The position numbers and the translations under genes are program-made. Positions 46,556 to 57,310 of a stretch of DNA of 64,000 bases are shown one piece after another (the stretch's first letter is position 1; every line of letters starts with the position of its first letter). Origin of the DNA: Reticulitermes lucifugus (lineage: Eukaryota; Arthropoda; Insecta; Blattodea; Rhinotermitidae); the NCBI GenBank assembly GCA_026260175.1, contig JAKCWW010000001.1, positions 275,792 to 339,791 on the forward strand, written 5' to 3'. The notes under the pieces were generated by a model. The model searched no databases. It was not told where the DNA came from and saw only the letters and a list, made by a program, of their open reading frames with translations.

Positions 46556-46920
46556 AGAAAGGACTAGGAGAAAAAGGAGCAGGAAGAAGGATAGTAAGAT
46601 AGATGTGAAAGGAGGGAATGAAATGAGGGAGAAATGAATACAGTCGGAATGCAAGGCGAAGAATGAATATATGGGAGGCGATAGAAGGAAAAAATAAAGA
46701 ACCGGGAATAAGATAGTAATGTGGGACTGTGGATAAAAGGAAGAGGAAAAGTGGGGAGAAGAGAGAAGAATGAAAATGCGGTTGAAGGTGGATAGGGGAA
46801 ATGAAGAGGAATAGAGAATATGAATAAAGGGAGGAGAAGGTTTGGAGAGGAAGGAGAAGAAGAGTGGGAGAATAAAAGTAAAGTAGAAAAATGTATAAAA
46901 AGAGAGCATTATGCAGAGAA
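46556..46920 (+). repeat. Long purine-rich tract
   Basis: About 365 bp in which the plus strand is mostly A and G (AGGAGAAAAAGGAGCAGGAA and similar). The 127-codon minus frame here, rich in F, S, P, L and I, is a by-product of the strand bias, not a gene. Confidence 0.85.
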
Positions 46921-48214
46921 AAACAGTAACCATGCAGTCAGCATGCTTTCAGATCTTTTGTTTCAGGATATATTTTGCTTTCCTATGTTGTTCAGAAAAG
47001 TTACGGCACACAGATAATTGATTATTCCTAACGACCTGGATTAGGAGGAGTTAACTGTGGGCACCACACCTTCTCTATTGTTCGAATATTCTGCAAGGTA
47101 ATCTCTTTATGTGACGTAAATTAAGGGGCCACATTTTTATGTTTCCAAAGGGGTGTTGCTGTACAGTACACCGTGCGAGCGCTAATAGGGAAGGCTGTGT
47201 CTTTTCAGTGTCTACTACGAAACAGTTGAACGGATTGAACACTTGTTAGTACTTTGACATCTGCTGAGCGAATTACCTTTCAGTTCCTCCAGGTCATAAG
47301 TAACTCAGCTTTACATGATGGAATATCTAACTGTATTCTAAACAACTTATAGTTTAAGGTTGTGTGGGGCGTATCACAGTCTTAGTTGTTCAGGTGGCAT
47401 TCAGAGTTAACTTGCTGACAGGTTCTTGAGTGCAGAAGAGTAACCCTCGCGAACAACTGTCCCTAACAACTACTGTTGCACCAGCAGATGCCAAGAAGGA
47501 AATATTTTCAAATGTAAAAAGAAAATGAGGTGGTAGGAGATTCAAATAAAATAAAAATATAAAAATAAACCTTACCCAGAAGGTTGAGGCAATAATTCCT
47601 CCGAAAGATTAGTACCCTTCTACAAGTTGCACGGCTTTGTATCTCCGATGATCGCACCCTTCATAGTTACGGCCTTGAGAACGTACATACTTGTGACTTC
47701 TATCTTGTGCGAATTTTCGGTATTGTGCATATGGAACAAAATACAAAGAAGATCATTTGTGTTCCTGCGTACGAGATCAGTTTTGCAGCAACGTTACAAA
47801 TTAAAACGAATTTCGTCGATAATTTCCTTCATACTCTCTCCGTACTTTAAGTACGTTGTTCGTTAAACAATTTGCAGGAAAAAATCACTGATTGTGTGGA
47901 ATCTGGTTTATATTATAGGGGTCGAACAAAGCTATTCGCCTGTTCTTCGTCAGGGACGGGTGAAAAATGCAGGACTTGAGGTTATTCGTTAATATACTCT
48001 CTTCTCAGGCTTTCCTTGTGTAGAAAAAGAACGCCTTTTTTGAAGATCACATCAGTCCGACGTTTCCTCTGTCCATCTGCCCGTCTGTGACCTAGTATAA
48101 GCGGAATTAAAGAACGCCCTGTTAAAATATGTGTAATACGTCATGGAATACACCTCTATCAGTCTTTGCTTTCTCCACAGATGTCGAGAAGTAAATTGTA
48201 TTTTTCGTAAAACA
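46921..48214. other. Unassigned stretch
   Basis: No supported feature. Confidence 0.4.
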
Positions 48215-48500
48215 TAAAAAGGTAATGTTGTCCCTGTTCACGTCATGAAGGCATATGGGACAGTGGAGGTAGAGCTCCATTCAGTCTTTACTTCGGTACT
48301 ACATGGAGGTGATTGGTAAGTTTAGCATTCCGGCCAATTTACTTCAGCGGCAAGGGTTCCCTTTATTTATTAAATAAGAGGTTGTGTAAGCCCACAGCAG
48401 ATCTTGGCGCCTTGTAGAAGATAAATATCTCTTTCCCCTTCCGGAAATCGAAAGACGATTCGTCGACTTCCCAGCTTGTAGCCTATTCATTTACTCACTA
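48215..48500 (-). mobile_element. SINE-B, tRNA-derived, degraded
   Basis: Read on the minus strand, a decayed head (about 48490-48440, including GGCTACAAGCTGGGAAGTCG) leads to a body matching the 23280 copy in reverse: GAAGGCATATGGGACAGTGG, CATGGAGGTGATTGGTAAGT, CCAATTTACTTCAGCGGCAA, GGGTTCCC. Confidence 0.7.
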
Positions 48501-49067
48501 CGGTACCCCTGCTCCCCATTTATCTTGTGTACATATTTTAGTGGATTATTTAGCGACGCTCTCAGTATCCAAGTTTGTATGTATGGTTTCGCTGGCAGAT
48601 GAATATCAGTATCTAGCACTGGTGGAATGATACTGACACGGGGAAATCTAATTCTATACTCAGAGAATAACATGTTCTACTGCCACTTTCTCAATCGCAA
48701 ATACAATATAAATTTGCTTGGGATCGAACCCTGTTCTCCATGGTCATAACTTGGCGACTGTCTGCTCTCTCTCTACGTATAGTATATACGAGGTATACAA
48801 TACAAAGGTTAGTACTAATATCTTTATGCTGTGCAAATTATGTGAAGATACGTAGGCTGGTAAAGAGCAATTTAGTAATACTAAAGATGGCATAGTTCTA
48901 TTGTGGAGAATGTCTCGTGATAAACTTTTTGTGTAACAAGTAAACTGAGCCAACCTTTCGGCCACTTATTCAGAGTCTCTTCGGTTTCGCTAGAAATTTG
49001 AATTAACTTCAAATTTGAGTTTTGGTGCAACAAATTTCGAAATTCTGTGTGCTTGGTTTTGCCACAA
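48501..49067. other. Unassigned stretch
   Basis: No supported feature. GGGATCGAACCCTGTTCTCC (48719) resembles a reversed B box and may be the edge of another SINE head. Confidence 0.35.
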
Positions 49068-49250
49068 CTTGGCGCCGGCTTCTCACCGCGAAAGCCCGGT
49101 CTCTTTTCCAGGGTAGTTTATGTGGGATTTGTAGTGTGTGAAGTGGCATGGGGACATGTTTACCTCCAAGTATTTTGGTTTTCCCCTGTCAGTCGTCAGT
49201 CCACTAATGCTCCATATTCGTTAATTTATCATCCTTGGGATGAATAATGA
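49068..49250 (+). mobile_element. SINE-C, head degraded
   Basis: TTTATGTGGGATTTGTAGTG, then GTGGCATGGGGACATGTTT and GTCAGTCGTCAGTCCACTAA align with the 27685 copy and with the element at the window end. The tRNA-like head is poorly kept. Confidence 0.6.
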
Positions 49251-50789
49251 GGTCAAAGTTCTCACAGGCATGGAATCACCTCACCGCAGGAATAATAATA
49301 CACAGTGTTTGTATCTCAGCGTGGAGTGTACCTTTCCGCTTTCATTGCTTGAAAATTACAAACCTAAGTGTCCAAAAACGTCCGACCACAAGCATGCCTC
49401 AAAACACATTCGTACTGCCACATTACTAATAGAAACTGTGTCGCCGGTTTTATGAATCTCTGTTTCTTTTGTTTTTCATGCAGCTCTGATGTTTATGTCT
49501 AATGGGTTTGAAATTTAATTGGATACAGCACGTTCGTCCACATCATTGCAAATTCGAATGACAGGTAGCAATACATCTAGTAATCGAGAAATCAATACAA
49601 CTCTCTGCTACATTCGATGGAGCCGGTATATCTCTGTCTATAAACTGACGAGCCGGACAGCCGTGGTTCGATTTCCGTTAAGGGTGAGGTTCTTCTCTGT
49701 GTAGTGACGTACTGAACGGGTTTTGTGGCCCGTTGATTTTCCTATGTAACGGCTATGTTGAGAAAGTTTCCCTGGGATAACTTCGCCGGAGCGTGAATAA
49801 TAAACGCCCTTTGTTTTAATTCTTCTCACCGCTACATCTAGAACATTTCTAGGGTCTCCTAACCTCTTACCAAAACGATGTCCTTCACAACATAGCGAAA
49901 AGTAGCCGGATAGTGAATCAAACAAAAGTAGCGAATTTTGCTCTCAGTCATAAATTTTATAAATAATTCTAAGACTTTTCCAATCACTTATCTTGTATAT
50001 TCCATGGGCTAAAATACGCCCTCTTATTTAAAAGTGAATTGGCCGCAGCGTGAGGCTGATCAACAAAGTTTTAATCGAAGAAGTTTTATCTCCATTCCTC
50101 TATGGGTTGGTGTATATCCATTTCCGTCAAGATTAAGAGAGCAGGGTTCCTCCGAAATGGTCGTAGGGAAAAGATTTGGATTTGAGAGGGAGGAGTAGAA
50201 AGGGGGGGGGAAATATATTTCATAATGACGAGTTTTACAATTTGTATGCTTTAACAAAGGTTATTGAGATGATACCAGCAAAAAATGTGTGCGTAATATG
50301 GGACTAAAGCAGAAATGCATACTGAATTTCAGTCTGGAAATCTGAACAGTAGAAGCCATGATACATATTGACAGGAGGATAAAAGCAAAGGGATTTGTTA
50401 CGGCATTGAGTGCCTTCAGGTAGCTTGCTGTTTTGAAGATGGTGCAGAATTTGTTTATGTTAAGCAACTGTCAGGTATTTTACTGTGAGTCTGCTCCGTC
50501 GAATTGTACTGCTACTTACAGATTAACGTAACTTACAAATTGATGAATGTAAGCTGCTTATAATATTAGTACGCATCGTAGAAAAATACGACTGAAAGGG
50601 CATAATTCCGATACATTCCTGCATATTTAATTGCTTGGAAATCCGCAAGACTTAGGATAAATACCGGATATGAAGTGTGTTTCAATATTCTTTACATCGT
50701 CTGTTCTGAACTTATTTTCTCCGATAAATATTCAACAAACTCGCCCGACATCCTAGCATAAACGTGATTACCCTTATGTAGAGAGGCTG
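49251..50789. other. Unassigned stretch
   Basis: A tRNA-head-like phrase GAGCCGGACAGCCGTGGTTC, GATTTCC lies at 49651-49677. A doubtful LINE echo (CATAATGACGAGTTTTACAA, 50221) was not called. Nothing else was seen. Confidence 0.35.
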
Positions 50790-51010
50790 TTATTACTGTC
50801 CGATTTTAACCCATATTGGAATGTGTCGATAAATTTTAGTAAAACTCCCCAGTATCAGATGCCATGCAAGCTTGTTCAGCGGTTCTGGAGTTGTTACTTG
50901 CAGACACAGACAGACGGACAGACAGAGAGACAGACAGACAGGCAGGCAGGTAAGCAGACAGACAGACATGGCGGAACTAATAGACTTGGTTTTTTAACTT
51001 CTAGTTCCCT
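50790..51010 (+). repeat. Dispersed repeat D (copy 3) with CAGA-type microsatellite
   Basis: GTCCGATTTTAACCCATATT, then CAGTATCAGATGCCATGCAA, GTTCAGCGGTTCTGGAG, then an expanded CAGA/CGGA/CAGG tract at about 50902-50968. The tract sits where the other copies have only two or three CAGA units. Confidence 0.75.
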
Positions 51011-51990
51011 ACGCGCCAAAGATGTCGAATCATTCGGCATTCGAAAACAGACCGCGCTAATGATGCTTGTTTTAAATAGCTGTTAATTAAATTATAAATT
51101 GTTACAGCATAGCTAGTAAATAGGCTGTGGAAGACACACCATTATTCTTGTGGGGAAGCAGATCTTTAATGTGGCCTCGGCTGTGAAGAGAAAGAACAGA
51201 AACAAGTTCTTTAGAATCTTTCGAAATTACGCTGAAGGTAGTGTCTCAGTGTTGCTGCTATCCTTAAGCTGATTGGGCGGAAGCCTCCAGCTTGTTGCTA
51301 AGGTTGTGTCTGCTAATGTGACAAATCCTGTAGTTTTATAAAGATCAGCCTTGGTCAGTGGGATTTGTAATGGGAGTGTTTAATGACAAACATCATAGTT
51401 CATCATACACGTCAATCAGTGCTGTTAATTTAGTGCAATTAAAAGTATGTAGGGTGCGTTGGATATGTAGCTAGTGTGAAGTGGTGAAACCTGGGAATAT
51501 TGCCGCCTGAAAACTGGATGGAAATGTAAGGATAACGTTTGGTGCTAAAGGAGAGAGTTTGTGAGGATGTAAAGTAGGTGTAGCTTTGACAGTATTGTGT
51601 TATGTCTGTTGAAACGTAGGATTCTGCTGCAAGAGGGTTACTTTGGTATTTACTACGTTGCTTACGTACTTTTTCGTTATTTGTATACTTACGTAGTTAC
51701 ATTGATTGTTATTTAATCAGTTGGTTGTTTAGTTCTTTAGTTGCTTAATAAACTGTTCACCTGCTTGTATAATTTGTTGTTGGTTAATTACTTAAAGGTT
51801 CCTATTAGCATATTTATACAGACTTTCGCTTCTGACTTTTATTCGGGGGATTGCCGCTTACAACATCCGTATGAAACACCGACCCTGCCGACAGATGTTT
51901 TCGTGATAATGCCAGCTCCCCGAGGCAAATGCTAAGACAGTAACCATGTATATTCCAACAACTGCACTGTAATTAGATACAATAGAATAC
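51011..51990. other. Unassigned stretch
   Basis: No supported feature. Confidence 0.4.
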
Positions 51991-52004
51991 AAACGTGTGG
52001 TAAC

Positions 52005-52046
52005 CCTCCTACAAGTTTCGGCCTTCTTCGGCCATCCTCAGGGAGG
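52005..52046 (-). ncRNA. Hammerhead ribozyme motif 8 (intact core, single)
   Basis: Minus strand: helix I CCTCC; core CTGAGGA (N7 = G); extra T; stem II GGCC-6 nt-GGCC; GAA; helix III ACTTGT; cleavage nucleotide A; helix I GGAGG. Helix I is perfect over 5 bp with a sequence unlike any other motif here. No inverted partner was found within 1 kb. It belongs to a fifth, distinct element or lineage. Confidence 0.78.
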
Positions 52047-52345
52047 TATTCAACAAAGAAAAATACATTAATGACTATTTATGTCATAGATGTGGAATGG
52101 TAGATTTAAAATACAAGTGTTAAAATGGTTAAAAAGATTAGAAAGCATAGCGCAGAATGTGTATCATAATAGTTATTATTTGATTGCAAGTAAACATATT
52201 GCAGATAATCATCTTCGTTTTCAGGGATATGTCCCTGTGTCTCCTTATATCAGCATGGATGGATGCACATGAACGTATTTGAAAAACCTAAGACAGTTCT
52301 TCCAACTGGACCACAAATGTTGCATTTTGTTTTCTTTATACTTTA
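52047..52345. other. Unassigned, possibly interior of the element carrying motif 8
   Basis: No second hammerhead, no coding region and no clear inverted repeat before the satellite begins. Confidence 0.35.
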
Positions 52346-52790
52346 TTATTCACTTATCATTGTAACATCCGACGCTGTTATTCACTTATCATCGTAACAT
52401 CCGACGCTGTTATTTACTTATCATCGTAACATCCGACGCTNNNNNNNNNNNNNNNNNNNNNNNNNNNNNNNNNNNNNNNNNNNNNNNNNNNNNNNNNNNN
52501 NNNNNNNNNNNNNNNNNNNNNNNNNNNNNNNNNNNNNNNNNNNNNNNNNNNNNNNNNNNNNNNNNNNNNNNNNNNNNNNNNNATCGTAACATCCGACGCT
52601 ATATTCACTTATAATTGTAACATCCGACGCTGTTATTCACTTATCATCGTAACATCCGACGCTGTTATTCACTTATTATCGTAACATCCGACGCTATATT
52701 CACTTATAATTGTAACATCCGACGCTGTTATTCACTTATCATCGTAACATCCGACGCTGTTATTCACTTATCATCGTAACATCCGACGTT
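52346..52790. repeat. 32-bp satellite interrupted by an assembly gap
   Basis: Tandem units of 32 bp (GTTATTCACTTATCATCGTA, then ACATCCGACGCT) alternate with a 31-bp variant (ATATTCACTTATAATTGTAA, then CATCCGACGCT). After the gap the order is variant, standard, TTATTATC subtype, variant, standard, standard. This hints at a higher-order unit of about three monomers. Confidence 0.95.
52441..52582. other. Assembly gap (142 N)
   Basis: A run of N inside the 32-bp satellite; true length unknown. Confidence 0.99.
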
Positions 52791-53074
52791 GTACAATACG
52801 ATCAGCTGACAGAGACGTTAAGTAAATCATAAATACAATAAACTATACAATTTAATAAAGTTTCAGGGCTGTTGAAGAGACAGAAGATGAGGACATAGAA
52901 TAAATCATTGTTTGTCGCTGCTCAGGGTTCTTCAGATGCTTCCTCTTGTTTGTTGTAGTTCTGAAACTAGTTAGTTATTTAGTGAGTTATTCATACATTT
53001 AGTAGTGTTTTCATTATTTTCTCACTTAGTTTTTCTCTTGGTTTTTTTATTGGTTAAGGATAGGTAGCACATCC

Positions 53075-53770
53075 TTTGAAAGCGTGGAACAGTTCAAATA
53101 TTTGGGAACAATCCTAACGAGTCAAAATTCCATTCATAAAGAAATTAAGAGCAGATTGAAGTCAGGGAATGCTTGCTATCATTCGGTGCAGAATCTTTTT
53201 CTTCCAGTTTGCTATGCAAAAAATATACAGATGAAGATGTACAGAACTGTAATTTTGCCTGTTCTATTGTATGGGTGTGAAACTTAGTCGCTTACATTTA
53301 GGGAGGAACGTAGGCTGAGGGTGTTCGAGAATCGGGTGCTGAGGAGGATATTTGGGCCTAAGAGGGACGAGGTAACAGGGGAGTGTAGAAGACTACATAA
53401 CAAGGAGCTTTATGATCTGTACTTCTCACCAAATATTATTCCGGTGATCATATCAAGAAGACTGAGAGGGACGAGGCATGAGCACGTATGGGAGAGAGGA
53501 GAGGTGCATACAACATTTTGGTGGGAAGACCTAAGGGAAAGAGGCCACTTGTAAGACCCAGGCGTAGATGGGAGGATAATATTAAAATGAATCTTCAAGA
53601 AGTGGGATGGGGACGCATGGACTGGATTGATCTGGCTCAGGATAGGGACAGGTGGCGGGCTCTTGTGAATTCGGTAACGAACCTTCGTGTTCCATAAAAT
53701 GAGAGGAATTTCTTGAGTAGGTGAGAACTTGTTAGATTCTCAGGAATTACTTTGCTCCATGTAGTCATTT
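53075..53770 (+). mobile_element. LINE fragment, best preserved RT C-terminal region
   Basis: Frame 1 (53084-53287) reads FKYLGTILTSQNSIHKEIKS, SGNACYHSVQNL, then MKMYRTVILPVLLYGCET and a TAG in place of Trp. It resumes with LTFREERRLRVFENRVLRRI, FGPKRDEVTGECRRLHNKEL. A frameshift leads to 53488-53697 with [57 protein letters not shown]. This is the thumb and C-terminal domain of a non-LTR RT. The catalytic FxDD region is upstream and missing. The 3' UTR (GGAATTTCTTGAGTAGGTGA, then CTTTGCTCCATGTAG) ends in a T/G-rich decayed tail. Confidence 0.92.
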
Positions 53771-54474
53771 AGTTTGGTTGGTTTGTTGGTTGGCCAGTTG
53801 AGTATTTCTTCAGCATTTGTTACAGAAGTTTTACAGTGCAATCGTTTGTGAGATTTCTGTATATCGTTGAACCATGTGTGTCCGTCGTCCGCCCTGACGG
53901 CTAAACGATTTGCGGGAAGCTTTAAAACGATCGCACTGTGTTAAGCCTCTGACTATAGAATATGGCAATAAAACGGGAGGTACGTAAGAGGATGCTATTT
54001 AGGCCATGCTCCAGGATGATCCTGCGGCGAAGGTTGGATTAATATTAATTTACTGCAAGCAGTCTTTGGTATTACAGGTGCCTCTTCTCTGTCTCTTTCT
54101 TAGACACATTACTTGATTCCAGCTAGATAATAAAGTGGTAAAACAGCAGAATCTCAGTTGGTGGCCGTTTTTATTCCTGCCTGAAGACTTCCTGCCCAGA
54201 AAGAAATTTGATAGTTTTCCTCAATTCCTCACGACAAACGCGGTAGTAATAATACAAGGAAAGTCAAGGCCGTTTTTCCCCTTATTCTTCTCCCATTCGT
54301 CACTTCTACCTTACGATTCCGTACGTCATTAAACGGTACATTATACTTAACTGTTGACGAGTCCTTGGCAAATTAACAAAATGACCAAAGCTTACCCTGA
54401 AACAGAAGATGTGTTGTGTAGGCCAATATAGAAAGTAATTTTGTTGGATTACAGTAAAAAATGTAACAAGCTAA
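53771..54474. other. Unassigned stretch
   Basis: No supported feature. Confidence 0.4.
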
Positions 54475-54788
54475 CTAATTCCATGGGTCACAGTCTTTTT
54501 TGCGAAGCTGGTGGTTTTTCAGCTAGTCAAGAAAGTTCCCGAATTTTGTGTAACAAGAAGGTTCGTTACCGTGTTTACCAAGAACTAGTCAGCAGTTCCT
54601 GTAATAAGTCCGATCAATCGAGTCCATTCCCTCCTATCTTATATCTTTAAGACTCGTTTTAACATTATCTTCCCATCTACGACTAGGTCTTCCATGTTCT
54701 CTCTTTCCTTCAGGTTTCTCCAACAAAACTGTGTATGTATTCCTCTTCTCCGATAACCCGAAATGCGCCGCCCAACTCATCCTACTTG
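54475..54788 (-). mobile_element. LINE 3' fragment
   Basis: Minus-strand copy of the family from the WAGHVAR codons (about 54785) to the 3' UTR. AGCTAGTCAAGAAAGTTCCC, AACAAGAAGGTTCGTTACCG, ATCTACGACTAGGTCTTCCA and TTTCCTTCAGGTTTCTCCAA are diagnostic. No frame survives. It is inverted relative to the 53.1-kb copy 700 bp away. Confidence 0.8.
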
Positions 54789-56290
54789 ATAACAAGAGAA
54801 ATAAATTTTACATTGACATAAATTTGACATTTCCTTTCTACCTCTTACTGGTATCCATAGCATGTGTCAGAAAATATTAGTAAAGGCTATATGCAACATA
54901 GATCTATACATTCGTGTAGAGCTGCCTCATCTTCGTTAATCTTATGTTTAGTGCTGGAGCCAAAATTATGTCACAGTATTCCTCATCCGGAGTTACTCTA
55001 ACATTCGTTTTGCCCTTTATTTTCTCAAAGTACATTAAATGATCACATAAAGTCATGGTCATTGTCCCTTCAAATTTTTTCATCCCCGAAATTCTATTCT
55101 CTTTGTCACTGAAGATTACACTAGCGGCAGTCGAGAAGATTGTGATCCATCTGTGGCTGAGTAATTCACAAAATTTCATGAAGATGAAGTCGAATATTTT
55201 CGCATGTCTCATAAATCTCTTACCGCACACCTATTATTACATGGCACAATATATCTTATTATAATCTAAAACGTTCACCGAAACTTTTTTCAGTTCCATG
55301 CTTTTATTTAATGAAATAGAAATACAAGTTAGGTATGTAAGTGTTTTCAAATCTACGCTTTGCAACACCAGCTTCACGGCGAATGAGATATAAAAACAAC
55401 GGATTTCGCTGGATGTGCCCTCCACTAGAGTACACATTTTCACTGGATCACGTGAAATAGAGATGTGTGCTGGGAGCATGACACTGTCTCTCTCTGTCTC
55501 TCTTTTGTGTTGGAGTCCGGAGCACGCGTAGGCTTCCTGACCCAGATAGGGGGATATTCTGCCCTGACTATGCTGCGGAGGCTGTTACTTGCGTGCAACC
55601 ATTATTATCGGGTTCAACAAAATACTGTGTTGTAAAAAGCGTTAAGGAGCGCAACTTTAAAATTGCTACTGCTAGAAGAAGGCCATGGTATTTTAAGGAG
55701 GTGAGAATGTTAGAGCAAAAATAATCAAGGAAACATAGTAACTTGACAAATAAGAACTTAACTACATGGGGAATATAACAAGCTCTAAAGGTTTCAATGT
55801 ATACGTGGAAAAATTTGACCCATATTTAAATCTTTGGCCGCGGGGCTAAATATTTAAATTTTAGCGCACCATTTAAGTAAACCGTGAATATTTTATGACC
55901 AAAAAAGGTAACATTATAAAATACACGCCATTTTGTGGAAAAAACCGGAGATTTTGCAACATGTCTCAAGAAAGTCGGTAGATATGTTTGTTGACTTTAT
56001 ATATGAAATGCGATCTTTTGGTGGTAGCGGTGGAAAGAAACAGTAAAGTAACATTGTTAAAATTGTATAAGACAATAGTGGTACCAACTGTCCTATACAG
56101 GTATGAGAACTGGACTTCAGTGAAACAGAATGAAAGATGAACTGACACAATGGAGGTAAGGTTTTGAGGTCACTTCAGGATATGCATTATGTGACAAAAC
56201 AACAAATGGGGAAATAAGATAAAAACTGAAAGCGTACTATTTAAATGAATTTTTTTAAAGAAGAGACATCCCTGTTTTGTTGTCAAATCA
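54789..56290. other. Unassigned stretch
   Basis: Two consecutive minus-strand frames (55237-55479 and 54904-55230) have no domain I recognise; not called as genes. Confidence 0.35.
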
Positions 56291-56346
56291 CAAGTACGTA
56301 TTTTCAAGGTCAGTCACACAAAAAATAAATTTTATTTTTATTTTAC

Positions 56347-56388
56347 AGGCAACATGTTTCGGCTGTATTCTGAGCTATAACCAGGCCT
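56347..56388 (-). ncRNA. Hammerhead motif 9 (decayed core)
   Basis: Minus strand: helix I AGGC; core CTGGTTA (A6 and G8 lost); stem II about 3 bp; GAA; ACATGT; cleavage nucleotide T; helix I GCCT. Helix I is perfect over 4 bp. Core loss implies inactivity. Confidence 0.62.
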
Positions 56389-56543
56389 TTTCTAAGATCC
56401 CTGTATGTACATACAGGTCTCTTGCCTTCAAATAACCCTGGATATATTTATATATTTACATACATTCATAATGTATTTTAATGTCAAGTGGAGATCTCAA
56501 GTCTAGTGCCGTTCTAAACTTTCTGTATCAGCGTTCTTAGAAA

Positions 56544-56585
56544 AGGCCTGATGATGGCTCAGAATAGAGCCGAAACATGTTGCTT
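56544..56585 (+). ncRNA. Hammerhead ribozyme motif 10 (intact core)
   Basis: Helix I AGGC; core CTGATGA; extra T; stem II GGCTC-6 nt-GAGCC; GAA; helix III ACATGT; cleavage nucleotide T; helix I GCTT. Helix I pairs over 4 bp with one G-U. All invariant core positions are present. Inverted partner of motif 9. Confidence 0.78.
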
Positions 56586-56974
56586 GTAAAATAAAAATAA
56601 GCGTTGTGTTTTGTATGATTGACCTTGAAAGTACATAGTTGTTAAATGAAACTGTTGTGGACTATAGATGCAGATGTGCAGAACCTTTATTAGGAGTGAA
56701 GAATACACGCATTTTCAAGTTAGTGTATGAATACATTGCTGCTAGTAATAACAGAAGACATCCATTATTGCTGAAAGTAAGGAATCTTGAGTCTCTCAAT
56801 ATTTTTGACAGTTGATATATTATGCTAACACTATACTAAGAATTTTCTCATTGTCTGTGTGTGATATTCACAACGATTCTCCAGTTGACATTACACCTGT
56901 CTTCAAGTTATTAGTTGTCATTTTAGTGACAGATGTTTAGCATTTCTAATCTGATATTAATGGTTACAATTGAG

Positions 56975-57045
56975 ATCAAACCCGGGACGTCCTTAATGCT
57001 ATGATTCTACGGAAACCAGTAGATCACCTACCAAATAAAACCTAT
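56975..57045 (-). repeat. Possible tRNA-like SINE head
   Basis: On the minus strand GGTAGGTGATCTACTGGTTT, CCGTAGAATCATAGCAT, then CCCGGGTTTGATCTC (B-box-like). The TCTACTGGTTTCC segment recalls the 17215 head. Confidence 0.4.
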
Positions 57046-57310
57046 CTTCACAAATAAATCCTAGTCCAGATTTTAGGTGAGCCTAACTTTCTAGACATAA
57101 TGCATATAAAGCACACCACAGTGCTGTTGGATGCATGTTGGCCTTGTAACACTGAAGAATCTTTACTCCCGTTGCGAAATAGAAATATCTACATTGACTT
57201 AAAGAACGAACATTCACAGAGTCCGCAAACCTGTACTGAATTTCGATCAAAGAAAGTGCAGTATTTCCGGTACATATGCACCATATTTTAAAAGGGTAAA
57301 AGCTTATGAA

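Larger units (their letters stand above)
56292..56640. mobile_element. Foldback with two opposed hammerhead motifs (element 4)
   Basis: Inverted arms of about 95 bp: left TACGTATTTTCAAGGTCAGT, CACACAAAAAATAAATT against the reverse of right TGTATGATTGACCTTGAAAG; inner TTTATTTTACAGGCAACATG against CATGTTGCTTGTAAAATAAA. The 160-bp interior carries TACATAC-rich sequence and no coding region. Just inside the ribozymes, AGAAAAGGCC on the right mirrors GGCCTTTTCT on the left. Confidence 0.85.

Noticed and set aside
46550-46933. 127-codon minus-strand frame rich in F, S, L and P
   Set aside because: It is the translation of the complementary pyrimidine strand of a purine tract.
50050-50290. Possible further LINE fragment
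   Set aside because: Only one phrase (CATAATGACGAGTTTTACAA) resembles the family; too weak.
52346-52790. CRISPR-like array
   Set aside because: Contiguous 31-32-bp monomers without spacers; a satellite.
54904-55479. Two consecutive minus-strand frames that might form a receptor-like pseudogene
   Set aside because: I compared them mentally with insect ionotropic receptors and found no matching motif.
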